Shown here piece by piece: positions 6,217 to 13,386 of a stretch of 13,386 nucleotides of DNA; position 1 is the stretch's first letter; every line of letters starts with the position of its first letter. The stretch lies in NCBI GenBank assembly GCA_003694385.1, contig RFKA01000004.1, positions 1 through 13,386 on the forward strand, in the 5' to 3' direction. The stretch is from Candidatus Woesearchaeota archaeon. GTDB lineage: Archaea; Nanobdellota; Nanobdellia; Woesearchaeales; UBA525. The notes beneath the pieces are model-generated. The model did no database searches. It had not been told where the DNA came from and saw only the letters and a list, made by a program, of their open reading frames with translations. The position numbers and the translations under genes were made by a program.

Positions 6217-7226
6217 ATGCGACGCTCTACAAGAAAAAAGGGGACGTAGTCCAGTGCACGGCGTGCAGTCAGCGCTGCACGATTCACCCGGGGAAGACCG
6301 GCATCTGTGCAGTACGACAGAACACTGCTGGAGCCCTCCACCTCCTCGTTTATGGGAAAGCAGTAGGCCTCAATGTCGACCCCATCGAGAAGAAACCACT
6401 CTACCACTTCCTGCCGGGAACGACTGCGCTGAGCTTCGGCACCGTGGGGTGCAACTTCCGCTGCAGCTTCTGCCAGAACTGGGACATGAGCCAAGCGAGT
6501 AAAGAGGGTGCATACTACGGCACGGACGCTCCGCCAGAAACAATCGTCCGCCTTGCGCGTACAACCAACTGCGCGAGCATCGCCTACACGTACAACGAGC
6601 CAGCAATCTTCATCGAGTACGCACACGACACCGCAAAGCTCGCCCACGAGCACGGCATTAAGAACGTCTTCGTGAGCAACGGCTACGAAACAGCGGAAGC
6701 GTTCGCTTTCATTGAGCCCTACCTCGACGCCATCAATGTCGACCTGAAATCCTTCCGCGACGCGTTCTACCGCACGCACTGCGGTGCGCGTCTCAAGCCA
6801 GTCCTGGACACGATCAAGCGCGTCGCGAAGAGCAAGGTCTGGCTTGAAGTCACGACACTCATTATCCCGGGGGAGAACGACAGCGACGAAGAACTCACGC
6901 AGATAGCGCAGTTCGTCGCAAACCTCAACCCAGAGATCCCCTGGCATATCAGCCGCTTCTTCCCACACTACAAACTCCACAAGCCATCAACACCACTCAC
7001 CACGCTTGAGCGCGCGTACCGCATCGGCAAAGAAGCGGGCCTCGAGTACATCTACGTGGGGAACGCGCCAGCAGAGAACAACACGCAATGCCCACACTGC
7101 AATGCGACACTCATCACGCGCACCACCCAACACCTTTTCTCCTCACACGCCTCGTCGGTGACGAGCACCATCGAGAAAGGACGCTGCCCACAATGCAAGC
7201 ACGTAATCCCCGGCATATGGACATAG
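6213..7226 (+). CDS. amrS: AmmeMemoRadiSam-system radical SAM enzyme AmrS
   Basis: This 337-residue protein is related to pyruvate-formate-lyase activases. The N-terminal cysteine cluster CTACSQRC (15-22) with C32 in TGICAVRQN is characteristic. The radical SAM motif CNFRCSFC holds C80, C84 and C87, the expected ligands of the 4Fe-4S cluster that cleaves S-adenosylmethionine. Further family blocks are YTYNEP (125-130), FVSNGYET (153-160), NVDLKSF (175-181) and WHISRFFPHYK (244-254). The C-terminus carries two CxxC pairs, C293/C296 and C325/C328, a probable zinc ribbon. The start ATG overlaps the glycosyltransferase stop (ATGA, 6213-6216). The stop lies 10 bp inside amrA. As far as I know, the natural substrate is not firmly established. 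Strict partnership with AMMECR1 and Memo proteins is the known family feature. Confidence 0.95.
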   Translation: MNATLYKKKGDVVQCTACSQRCTIHPGKTGICAVRQNTAGALHLLVYGKAVGLNVDPIEKKPLYHFLPGTTALSFGTVGCNFRCSFCQNWDMSQASKEGAYYGTDAPPETIVRLARTTNCASIAYTYNEPAIFIEYAHDTAKLAHEHGIKNVFVSNGYETAEAFAFIEPYLDAINVDLKSFRDAFYRTHCGARLKPVLDTIKRVAKSKVWLEVTTLIIPGENDSDEELTQIAQFVANLNPEIPWHISRFFPHYKLHKPSTPLTTLERAYRIGKEAGLEYIYVGNAPAENNTQCPHCNATLITRTTQHLFSSHASSVTSTIEKGRCPQCKHVIPGIWT

Positions 7227-7771
7227 CGACAAAACAGTGGCTCCTCGCACTCGCGCGCAAGGCGATAGAGACCGCACTGAAGGGCGAGCCACTCGTACCC
7301 AAGCAGCCGCCGCGCGCGGCGCGCGAGCGACGCGCATCATTCGTGACGCTCCTCAAGCACGGCGAACTCCGCGGCTGCATCGGCAGCCTCGTCGCTCATC
7401 GCACCCTCGCCGAAGACGTCATCGCGAACGCGCGCGCAGCAGCGTTCCACGACCCACGCTTCCCACCCGTCACTGCAGCAGAACTCCCCGCGCTCACGAT
7501 AGAAATCAGCGTTCTCTCATCACCACAGCGCATCACTTTCACGCACCCAGCACAGCTCATCGGGAAAGGAGTCATCATCACCCACGGACACCACACCGCC
7601 ACCTTCCTCCCCAGTGTCTGGGAGCAACTCCCCTCCCCTGAGCAATTCCTCAGCCACCTCTGCGTGAAAGCAGGCCTGCCCCCTGAGGAGTGGCGGCGGG
7701 GAACGCTCACTGTGGAGACCTACACAGCGGAGAAATTCTCTACGTCAAAATTCTCTACGTCAGAAGCGTAA
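7217..7771 (+). CDS. amrA: AMMECR1-domain protein AmrA
   Basis: This 184-residue protein is homologous to human AMMECR1. The signature LRGCIGS (51-57) holds the invariant Cys54. It is followed by HDPRFPPVTAAEL (78-90), IEISVLS (95-101), TFLPSVWEQLP (129-139) and FLSHLCVKAGLP (144-155). The biochemical role is uncertain. The ATG at 7217 lies inside the last codons of amrS, giving a 10-bp overlap. A longer frame starts at 7088 but only adds sequence antisense-like to family expectation, so 7217 is preferred. The C-terminal tail KFSTSKFSTSEA (173-184) comes from a perfect 15-bp tandem duplication and extends past the conserved domain. The last 12 bp overlap the end of the convergent amrB. Confidence 0.93.
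   Translation: MDIATKQWLLALARKAIETALKGEPLVPKQPPRAARERRASFVTLLKHGELRGCIGSLVAHRTLAEDVIANARAAAFHDPRFPPVTAAELPALTIEISVLSSPQRITFTHPAQLIGKGVIITHGHHTATFLPSVWEQLPSPEQFLSHLCVKAGLPPEEWRRGTLTVETYTAEKFSTSKFSTSEA
7733..7762. repeat. Perfect 15-bp tandem duplication at the amrA/amrB junction
   Basis: AAATTCTCTACGTCA occurs at 7733-7747 and again at 7748-7762. Being a multiple of three, it keeps the amrA frame and encodes KFSTS twice. On the other strand the final TCA of copy 2 is the amrB stop codon TGA. Copy 1 offers a second TCA at 7745-7747. Confidence 0.9.
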
Positions 7772-8515
7772 TGCCGCGTACCCGACAACCGCTGACGCAT
7801 CACCACCCGCCTCGGCGCTCGTCGCGTAACGCAGCAACTCGATGCTCCATCCTTGGGCGCGGCACGCCGCCATCGCGACGAGCAAAGGAAAGCAACCACA
7901 TGCGTCAAGCTCTCCCGACAAGTCGAGGTTTTTGATTGCTGCGAGCGTCTCCGCATCCCGCTGCTGCGCAACAGTGAGTGGCAGGTAATGGCTGAGGTCA
8001 GAACTCACGACCCAACACGCCCCGGGATACGCCGCGAGCAACGTGTGCGCAACAGCCTCTGCGTCTGCCGCTGAGATGTTGTGCACGAGCAACGGGAGGA
8101 TGTGCGCGTCCGGCGCGACGACTTGGAGAAAGGGGAGCTGCACCTCGAGCGAATGCTCAGGAGTGTGTGCTTCCCGTAGGCGTTTGAAGAGGCCGCCAAC
8201 GAGGTGCGTAGCGTCGAGCAGCTCAGTCGTGCCGAGGGGAGTCTCCCACGCTTCATGCGTGTCGAGCGCAACACCCCGGAAGCTAGCGTGGTGGGAAGGC
8301 CCGAGCAGGAGGACGTGTCGCGTCTCGCGCGGGATACGACGGTAAGCCGTCGCCGCTACGGCGCCCGAGTACGAGTAGCCGGCGTGGGGCACGATGACGC
8401 CGTGGAGCGCATTATCAGGCGCGCTCTCGCCGACGAGATGGAGGACTGCGGCGCGGAGACCCTCCGGGTCTTTGCTGTAGAACGCTCCCGCAACAGCCGG
8501 CTTCCGAACACTCAT
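7760..8515 (-). CDS. amrB: Memo-family protein AmrB
   Basis: This 251-residue protein is homologous to human MEMO1 and structurally related to extradiol dioxygenases. Likely metal-site residues are present: H44 in VPHAGYSYSG (42-51), H75/H76 in LLGPSHH, EHSLEVQLPFLQ (120-131), D173 and H176 in SSDLSHY (171-177), and C206 in ACGCFP. The C-terminus has TSAEAGGDASAVVGYAA (232-248). The histidine of the CGRHP motif in human MEMO1 is replaced by Phe209; archaeal members often vary here. The gene is the third partner of AmrS and AmrA but is encoded convergently, with its own TATA box and a 12-bp tail overlap with amrA, rather than in the operon. ATG 8515 is supported by that promoter. The function in prokaryotes is not settled. 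Confidence 0.94.
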   Translation of the reverse strand: MSVRKPAVAGAFYSKDPEGLRAAVLHLVGESAPDNALHGVIVPHAGYSYSGAVAATAYRRIPRETRHVLLLGPSHHASFRGVALDTHEAWETPLGTTELLDATHLVGGLFKRLREAHTPEHSLEVQLPFLQVVAPDAHILPLLVHNISAADAEAVAHTLLAAYPGACWVVSSDLSHYLPLTVAQQRDAETLAAIKNLDLSGELDACGCFPLLVAMAACRAQGWSIELLRYATSAEAGGDASAVVGYAALRF

Positions 8516-8539
8516 TCACTGAATAAGGCGCTGCTGCTT

Positions 8540-8548
8540 CATAAAAGT
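8540..8548 (-). promoter_or_regulatory. TATA box of amrB
   Basis: The minus strand reads ACTTTTATG, centred about 29 nt before ATG 8515, in the 48-bp gap after the antiporter gene. This suggests amrB is transcribed on its own with almost no leader. Confidence 0.45.
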
Positions 8549-8563
8549 TCTGGCTGCCGAACT

Positions 8564-9472
8564 TCAGAAGAGGAGGATGAGGAAGACTGCGTAGAGCACG
8601 AGGAGCGCGAGGCCCGTCCTCCGAGAGAGGCGGCCGGAGAGCGAGGCGCTGAGGAGTACGAGCGTCGAGAGGACGAGTCCGACGACAGAAACCACGAGGA
8701 CGTTCTCGGCGACGACGATAATGCCGAAGAGCCCTGAAGCCCCAATAACGACGAGGAGGTTGAAGATGCAGCTCCCGAGGATGTTCCCGAAAGCGATTTC
8801 CCGGCGGCCTCTCCACGCAGCGACGACCGTCACGGCGAGTTCAGGGATGCTCGTGCCGATCGCGATGATGCTCGCAGCAATTGCCCCTTCAGAGATGCCA
8901 GACTGTGCAGCAATCGCCACGGCGCTCTCGACGGTGAGGCGCGAGCCGAGATAAACGAACAAGCCACTGAACACGAGGATCGCGATGAGCAAGCCGGGAT
9001 GGCCCGTATCCAGTTTCTCGGTGCGCGTCGACTCGTGGCGCACGAGCATGAACAGGTAGAGCAAATACACTGCGAGGAGGAAGAGAGACTCGCCAAGCGT
9101 GACGCGGCGGTCGGCGAGCATCGCGATTGCCATGAGCGTCCCCACGATGAGGAATGGCCAATCAATATGCCGGCCAGCCTTAACAGCGAGTCCTTTCCCG
9201 ACGATCGCGCCGAGCGCGAGCACGAGGAAAACATTCGCAATGTTACTCCCAAACGCGTTACCAATGACAATCTCGCTCGCATCACTCGTGACCGCGACGA
9301 TACTGCTCGCAAGTTCGGGAAGCGACGTGCCAATACTCACGACGGTCACCCCGATAACCATTGGTGAGATGCCGAGGCGAAGCCCGAGTCGCTCAGCTGC
9401 ATGCGTGAACCAATCACTGCTCTTCACGAGCACAGCCAGCCCAAGGATGAGGAGGAGGAACCAGACGAGCAT
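8564..9472 (-). CDS. CaCA-family calcium(cation)/sodium antiporter, YrbG-like
   Basis: This 302-residue integral membrane protein has about ten hydrophobic segments and exchanges Ca2+ (or another cation) for Na+, K+ or H+ across the membrane. The two inverted alpha repeats are clear. Alpha-1 has GTSLPEL (48-54) with Glu53 and GNAFGSNIAN (71-80). Alpha-2 has GTSIPEL (206-212) with Glu211 and GNILGSCIFN (229-238). The two halves are joined by a short polar loop (about 145-158, HESTRTEKLDTGHP), so there is no large regulatory domain. This is the compact prokaryotic form. ATG 9472 is supported by a TATA box 26 nt upstream, predicting a leaderless mRNA. The genes on either side, amrB and SMC, share its strand but each has its own promoter, so there is no clear operon. 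Ion preference cannot be read from the sequence. Confidence 0.93.
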   Translation of the reverse strand: MLVWFLLLILGLAVLVKSSDWFTHAAERLGLRLGISPMVIGVTVVSIGTSLPELASSIVAVTSDASEIVIGNAFGSNIANVFLVLALGAIVGKGLAVKAGRHIDWPFLIVGTLMAIAMLADRRVTLGESLFLLAVYLLYLFMLVRHESTRTEKLDTGHPGLLIAILVFSGLFVYLGSRLTVESAVAIAAQSGISEGAIAASIIAIGTSIPELAVTVVAAWRGRREIAFGNILGSCIFNLLVVIGASGLFGIIVVAENVLVVSVVGLVLSTLVLLSASLSGRLSRRTGLALLVLYAVFLILLF

Positions 9473-9493
9473 ACCCCTAAACAGGCACCGTGG

Positions 9494-9502
9494 TTTTTAA
9501 AA
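9494..9502 (-). promoter_or_regulatory. TATA box of the antiporter gene
   Basis: The minus strand reads TTTTAAAAA, centred 26 nt before ATG 9472, in the 48-bp gap after the SMC stop. The T-rich run could also help end SMC transcription. Confidence 0.5.
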
Positions 9503-9520
9503 TCAACGTCTCAGCAGCCA

Positions 9521-12500
9521 TCAGAGTCGCAGGCTCGTGATCTTACTGATGCCGTGCTCGTTCATGCTGACGCCGTAGAGCGTGTCCGCTTCGCTGATGA
9601 CGCCATCATTATGGCTGATGATGATGTACTGCGCCCGTTCACAATACTCCCTAATGAGCTTCGCGAGCAACTGACTATTGTGCTTGTCAAGCGCCGCGTC
9701 GACCTCGTCGAGGATATAGAAGGACGCTGGTTCGTGCTCCTGCACGGCGAAGAGGAAGGCGAGCGCCGTCATCGTCTTCTCACCACCAGAGAGCGAGCGG
9801 ATGTCCAAGTATTTCTTCCCCGTCAAGCGCACTTTGATGGTGAGGCCACCATTGAAGGGGTCTTTTGCATCCTCGAGCTCGAGGAACGCCTGCCCCTTCT
9901 TGCTCAGGCGACCGAAGAAATGCTTGAAGTTCTCATTGACGACTTCAAACGTGCGGAGGAAGAGCTCGCGCTTCTTCGCGTCAATCTCATTAATCATGAC
10001 CAGGACGTCTTCGCGCTCCGTCCCGAGCGTTTCCTTCTTCTTCATGAGCGAGGCGTACTCTTGCTCTACCTGCTCGTAAATCTCGAGGGCCTTCATGTTC
10101 ACTGCGCCGATGTTCTCGACGAGCCGCTCGAACTCACGCACCTCGAGCTTGATATCTTCTTCGCTCTTCTCGCTCGTCGGGTAAGGCTCAACGCCCTCAT
10201 ATTGGCGCTCTTCTTCCTCGAGGCCTGCGAGTTCCGCTTTGAGCCGTGCACGCTCCACAGAGAACGCGGTGTTCTGGTGCTCGAGCTCCCGTTCTCGCGC
10301 TTGCAACTCACTCGTTTGCCCCTCACGCTTTCGAATCTCTTCTTCCAGCTTGTTGCGCTTCGTGAATAACTCCTTGAACTGGCTGAAGAATTTCTGCTCT
10401 TGCTTCTCTTTCGCCTTGAGCTCCTTCTCTTGCTTCGCGATGCTCGCTTTCAGGGTCTGCAGTTCCTTCTCGAAAGCCTTGCGTTCTCGCTCCTGCTGCT
10501 TCAGGATCTCGGCGACCCGCTCCGCCTCCGGACCGAGAATCTTCGTGACCTCGCTCTCGCTCGTGCGCAGTTCCGCAGTGAGTTCGCCGATCTCGTTTTT
10601 GAGCTCTGCCTTCTTCTCCTCGAACGTGTTGAGCTCTGCGAGCACCGTGGGGCTGCGCAGGGCGTTCATCTGGTCGCGAAGCTGCTGTTTTTGTATCTTG
10701 AGCTGGCCGAGCTGCGTCGTCGCGTCGCCGAGCTTATTCGTCGTCTCATTGATGCGCTCGTCGAGCTGCGCGAGCTGTTTCTGCAACCGTTGTTTCTCAT
10801 CCTTCGAGAGCCCCGCGTCTTCGCTATCGATATGCAGGCTCTTCTCCGTCTTTATAATCTCGCCTTCGAGTGTCGCCTTGAGCTCGCGCAGGCGCGTGAT
10901 GAGCTCCTCGTTCTCATGCCGCTTGTGCTCGAGCCGCCCGATCACCTGTTCGAGGTCTGCAATCTCCGCGCGGAGTTTCTCGAGCTTCTCGCTCGCCTCT
11001 TTCTGCTGGAAACCCAGCCCTCTGCGGCGCGCGCGGAACCCCCCCTGCATCGCTCCCGACGTCTCGATGAGGTCGCCTTTGAGCGTCACCATTCGCATCG
11101 ATCCAACGCCGAGCTTGCGCGCGTGCTCCAGCGTGTCGACGACAACCGTGTTGCCGAAGACGAACTGGAAGACCTTCGCGTAGCGCGGGTCGTGGCTGAC
11201 GAGTTCTGTGCAGAGCCCGACGACTGCCTTGTTTTTCGTCGTGAGCTTTGCGCTCGGCGGTGCGCGGAGCTTGTTCATCGGTAGGAATGTCGCGACGCCG
11301 AGCTTATGCTCACGCAAGTGCTTGATGCAACGCGCCGCCACTTCATCCGTGTCGACGACGATACTGTTAATGCGTCCCCCCGCCGCAATCTCGAGCGCGA
11401 GGGCGTACTGCTCGCGTACCTGCCCGAGCTCACTCACCGTGCCATGGATGCCCTTAATCGTTCCCTTGCGCTTGAGCTCCATAATACGCTCGATGGCTTG
11501 ACCACCAGCGATGCGCTCGCGGATATTGCTCTGCTGCGCTTCGACCTTCGCGAGTTCCTCTTTCCTGCTCAAGAGTTTTTGCCGGGCGGTCTGGAGCTGC
11601 GCGACGATACTGCTGTCTTCTGTCAGCGCAGTGTTGAGCTCCTTCGTCGCTTTTTTGAACGCTTGCTTCTTCTGCTGCAGCGCTTCGAGTTCTTGCTTGT
11701 GCGCCGACTTGATGGCGAGCACCTTGGCAATCTTCTCGTCGATTTGCTCGAGCTTTATCTCCACGCGGTCCTTCTCGCGCACCAGCTCCTGCTGCTGCTC
11801 ACGGAGCCGAGCGATTTCTTCCTGGAGCCCGTCCGCCTCTTTATCCAGCGCTTCGATTTGCTGGTCGAGCTTCGACGCGTCCTCCATGTTGTGCTTCTTC
11901 CTGAACTCCTGGATGCGCTGTTCGAGTTTCGCAATGCCTTCTTCGCGCAGCTTGATGCGCTTCTCTATGTCGGCGCGCTCTTTCTCCATGCGCCGTATTT
12001 TCTCGAGGTGCTCGTTGTGCGTTCGTTCGAGCTCTGCTTTCCGCTCGTCGAGCTTCGCGAGCTCCTGCGTCACGCTTTCGACGCGCTGTGCATTCACCGC
12101 GAGCTCGACTTTCAGCGCTTCAACCTCCTTGTGGAGCTGCACTTGCTCTTTCTCACCGCGGCGCTCGACCTCCTTATTGATACGCTCAATCTCCTCGCGC
12201 CGCTCCGCAATCTCCTTCGCGAGTTTCGCACGCTTCTCTACGAGCTTCTCGAGTTCTTGTGCCTGCCGCGCAGCCTTCTTCTCGAGCTTCTCGAGCTCTT
12301 GCGTCCTCTGTTGCTTCTTGTTGACGATGAGTGTGACCTTGTTCCGTTTAATCTTCTCGTCAAGCTCCTTGAACTTCAGTGCCTGGTCGCGCTCTTTCTT
12401 GAGCTCTTGCAGGTAGGCTTTGCGCTCCGCCAGGACGATATCCGCCTCGTTGAGTTTCTGCTCGACGCGGCCGAGTTCACGCAGCGCCTTCTCCTTCTTC

Positions 12501-13015
12501 TCCTCATAGAGGTTGATGCCTGCAATCTCCTCGACGATGCCGCGCCGCTGCTGCGTGCTCATCTCGATCAAGTGGTTGATGTCGCCCTGGAGGATGATAT
12601 TGTAGCCGTCAGGGTCGATGCGGTCCTTGCTGAGCGTGTCGAGAATTTCTTGCCGACTACTCACTTCGCCGTTCAGCTTGTACACGCTCTGCCCCGTCTG
12701 CTTCACGATGCGCGTGATCTTCAGCTCTTCCTGCTCGCCGAAGAGTTTGTTCTCGTTGCTGAAGACGATGCTCACCTCGCCGCTCTTCGCAGGGCTCTTC
12801 CGCTTCCCCCCGTTATAAATGAGGTTTGCGCTCTTCTCTGCGCGCAGCCCTTTCGCGCTCGCCTTCCCAAGAACGAAGCAGATGGCATCGAGCACATTGC
12901 TCTTTCCCGAGCCATTCGGTCCGAGAATACAGTTAAAGGCGGGCCCAAACACGATCTCCGTCTTATTCGCGAAGCTCTTGAAGCCCTTCATTTCGAGACG
13001 GAGAATGCGCGTCAC
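9521..13015 (-). CDS. smc: Chromosome segregation/condensation ATPase SMC
   Basis: This 1164-residue protein has full SMC architecture. The N-terminal ATPase half has Walker A GPNGSGKSN (32-40) and a Q-loop ILQGDINHLI (141-150). A coiled coil follows at about 170-505. The hinge spans about 515-665, starting at GTIKGIHGTVSEL, with GGRINSIVVDTDE (546-558) and GAMQGGFRARRR (654-665). The return coil spans about 670-1000. The C-terminal half has the ABC signature LSGGEKTMTALAF (1075-1087), Walker B FYILDEVDAALD (1099-1110) and a conserved HND (1135-1137). It should dimerise at the hinge and compact DNA on ATP binding. The GTG start at 13015 leads directly into the conserved N-terminus and has GGTGAC (13027-13022) 6 nt upstream, a plausible ribosome binding site. 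No scpA or scpB kleisin partner gene is in the window. Confidence 0.98.
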   Translation of the reverse strand: MTRILRLEMKGFKSFANKTEIVFGPAFNCILGPNGSGKSNVLDAICFVLGKASAKGLRAEKSANLIYNGGKRKSPAKSGEVSIVFSNENKLFGEQEELKITRIVKQTGQSVYKLNGEVSSRQEILDTLSKDRIDPDGYNIILQGDINHLIEMSTQQRRGIVEEIAGINLYEEKKEKALRELGRVEQKLNEADIVLAERKAYLQELKKERDQALKFKELDEKIKRNKVTLIVNKKQQRTQELEKLEKKAARQAQELEKLVEKRAKLAKEIAERREEIERINKEVERRGEKEQVQLHKEVEALKVELAVNAQRVESVTQELAKLDERKAELERTHNEHLEKIRRMEKERADIEKRIKLREEGIAKLEQRIQEFRKKHNMEDASKLDQQIEALDKEADGLQEEIARLREQQQELVREKDRVEIKLEQIDEKIAKVLAIKSAHKQELEALQQKKQAFKKATKELNTALTEDSSIVAQLQTARQKLLSRKEELAKVEAQQSNIRERIAGGQAIERIMELKRKGTIKGIHGTVSELGQVREQYALALEIAAGGRINSIVVDTDEVAARCIKHLREHKLGVATFLPMNKLRAPPSAKLTTKNKAVVGLCTELVSHDPRYAKVFQFVFGNTVVVDTLEHARKLGVGSMRMVTLKGDLIETSGAMQGGFRARRRGLGFQQKEASEKLEKLRAEIADLEQVIGRLEHKRHENEELITRLRELKATLEGEIIKTEKSLHIDSEDAGLSKDEKQRLQKQLAQLDERINETTNKLGDATTQLGQLKIQKQQLRDQMNALRSPTVLAELNTFEEKKAELKNEIGELTAELRTSESEVTKILGPEAERVAEILKQQERERKAFEKELQTLKASIAKQEKELKAKEKQEQKFFSQFKELFTKRNKLEEEIRKREGQTSELQARERELEHQNTAFSVERARLKAELAGLEEEERQYEGVEPYPTSEKSEEDIKLEVREFERLVENIGAVNMKALEIYEQVEQEYASLMKKKETLGTEREDVLVMINEIDAKKRELFLRTFEVVNENFKHFFGRLSKKGQAFLELEDAKDPFNGGLTIKVRLTGKKYLDIRSLSGGEKTMTALAFLFAVQEHEPASFYILDEVDAALDKHNSQLLAKLIREYCERAQYIIISHNDGVISEADTLYGVSMNEHGISKITSLRL

Positions 13016-13021
13016 GGCAAC

Positions 13022-13027
13022 GTCACC
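13022..13027 (-). promoter_or_regulatory. Probable ribosome binding site of smc
   Basis: The minus strand reads GGTGAC, matching the GGTGA part of the archaeal Shine-Dalgarno, 6 nt before the GTG at 13015. It supports the GTG start and makes smc the one clearly leadered gene here. Confidence 0.45.
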
Positions 13028-13050
13028 ACTCTCGACCGCCGCGAGGACGC

Positions 13051-13058
13051 TATATAAA
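13051..13058 (-). promoter_or_regulatory. TATA box of smc
   Basis: The minus strand reads ATTTATATA, centred about 39 nt before the GTG start. This implies a leader of roughly 13 nt that includes the GGTGAC site. Confidence 0.55.
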
Positions 13059-13076
13059 TGTTTTTGTCTCGCCGCG

Positions 13077-13386
13077 CTATGCGAGCCCGTGTTTCTTGAG
13101 AAGCCGCTCCGTCTCCAGCTTTGCGCGACCCTGTACGAGGAGCTTGCCTGTCGTGTACTTGATGACAGTCGCGCCCGGCCCCTTCATTCTGAGCACTTCA
13201 TACGGCGTCTTCGGTGCGACGAAGGAATACCCGTGTGCCCTGAGAGCCTCAAAGGCAGTAATCACTGCCCTGTGCCGTGCCTCGTTCGCGTAGCTCACGA
13301 GCGTCCGCTGGCCCGCCCCCTCGACAATGGCGCGGTAGGGAGCCCAGCTCTTCCTGAAGAGTGACTGGTAGCGTGGCGTGTCATAA
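13077..13386 (-). CDS. Hypothetical protein, 5' partial, with RNase HIII N-domain-like C-terminus
   Basis: The frame is open from the window edge to a TAG at 13077-13079 (about 102 visible codons), so the true start probably lies outside. A GTG at 13298 is possible, but no TATA box or ribosome site supports it, and residues before it (YQSLFRKSWAPYRAIVEG) look protein-like. The last 35 residues contain PGATVIKYTTGKLLVQGRA, which resembles the beta-strand pattern (strand, SGK, L/VxFQG) of the small TBP-like N-terminal domain (DUF3378 type) of RNase HIII. Here the domain lies at the very C-terminus with no catalytic RNase H domain after it, so this is not an ordinary RNase HIII. It is in the same orientation as smc, 61 bp upstream, but smc has its own promoter. 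The domain call is tentative. Confidence 0.6.
   Translation of the reverse strand, partial: YDTPRYQSLFRKSWAPYRAIVEGAGQRTLVSYANEARHRAVITAFEALRAHGYSFVAPKTPYEVLRMKGPGATVIKYTTGKLLVQGRAKLETERLLKKHGLA

Noticed and set aside
7088..7771. Longer AmrA starting at 7088
   Set aside because: The extra residues come from a shifted frame of the amrS zinc-ribbon region, and conserved AMMECR1 sequence begins after the ATG at 7217.
9401..10369. A 322-codon rightward frame opposite the smc 3' half
   Set aside because: It spans the antiporter promoter and two real genes on the other strand, and shows no family motif.
11306..13057. A 583-codon rightward frame opposite smc
   Set aside because: It is antisense to the conserved SMC ATPase, hinge and coil. 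Its Leu/Glu/Arg-rich content is what the complement of Glu/Lys/Leu coil codons gives.

Overview
The window looks like a compact, fairly GC-rich archaeal chromosome segment. It carries an archaeal-type SRP54, a chromosomal SMC, a tRNA-Gly(UCC) with no encoded CCA, and a complete AMMECR1/Memo/radical-SAM triad. Most transcription units have a TATA box centred about 26-29 nt before the start codon, the spacing expected for leaderless archaeal transcripts. Some SRP54 features, such as a TDTWRPAAY motif and a GLFGNGKT P-loop, feel DPANN-like. That lineage guess is weak and rests on memory only.

Layout. 1-1281 (-): a saccharopine-dehydrogenase (L-glutamate-forming, Lys9-type) gene, cut at its 3' end by the window edge. 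1282-1668: an intergenic stretch with the lys9 promoter and a strong orphan TATA box. 1669-1956 (+): a small unknown protein. 1965-2016: four 13-bp tandem repeats directly before the TATA box of a four-helix, cysteine-rich membrane protein (2052-2609, +). This gene ends tail-to-tail with SRP54 (2606-3976, -), both stop codons lying in one CTAG. 3977-4288: mostly unexplained DNA with short tandem repeats. 4289-4359 (-): tRNA-Gly. 4439-7771 (+): a tight four-gene operon of PIG-L/LmbE deacetylase, GT4 glycosyltransferase, AmrS radical SAM enzyme and AmrA (AMMECR1). Its junctions are 4-, 4- and 10-bp overlaps. The third member of the triad, AmrB/Memo (7760-8515, -), converges on it and overlaps the end of amrA by 12 bp, across a perfect 15-bp tandem duplication. 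8564-9472 (-): a CaCA-family cation/calcium antiporter. 9521-13015 (-): full-length SMC. 13077-13386 (-): the C-terminus of a protein whose end resembles the small N-terminal domain of RNase HIII.

Functionally, SRP54, SMC and the tRNA are housekeeping genes. The most interesting unit is 4439-8515. A deacetylase plus retaining glycosyltransferase pair, the combination used to make glucosaminyl conjugates, is translationally coupled to AmrS and AmrA, whose biochemical role I regard as unsettled. Any pathway link between the two pairs is inference from gene order. No CRISPR array, insertion sequence or integrase was seen.
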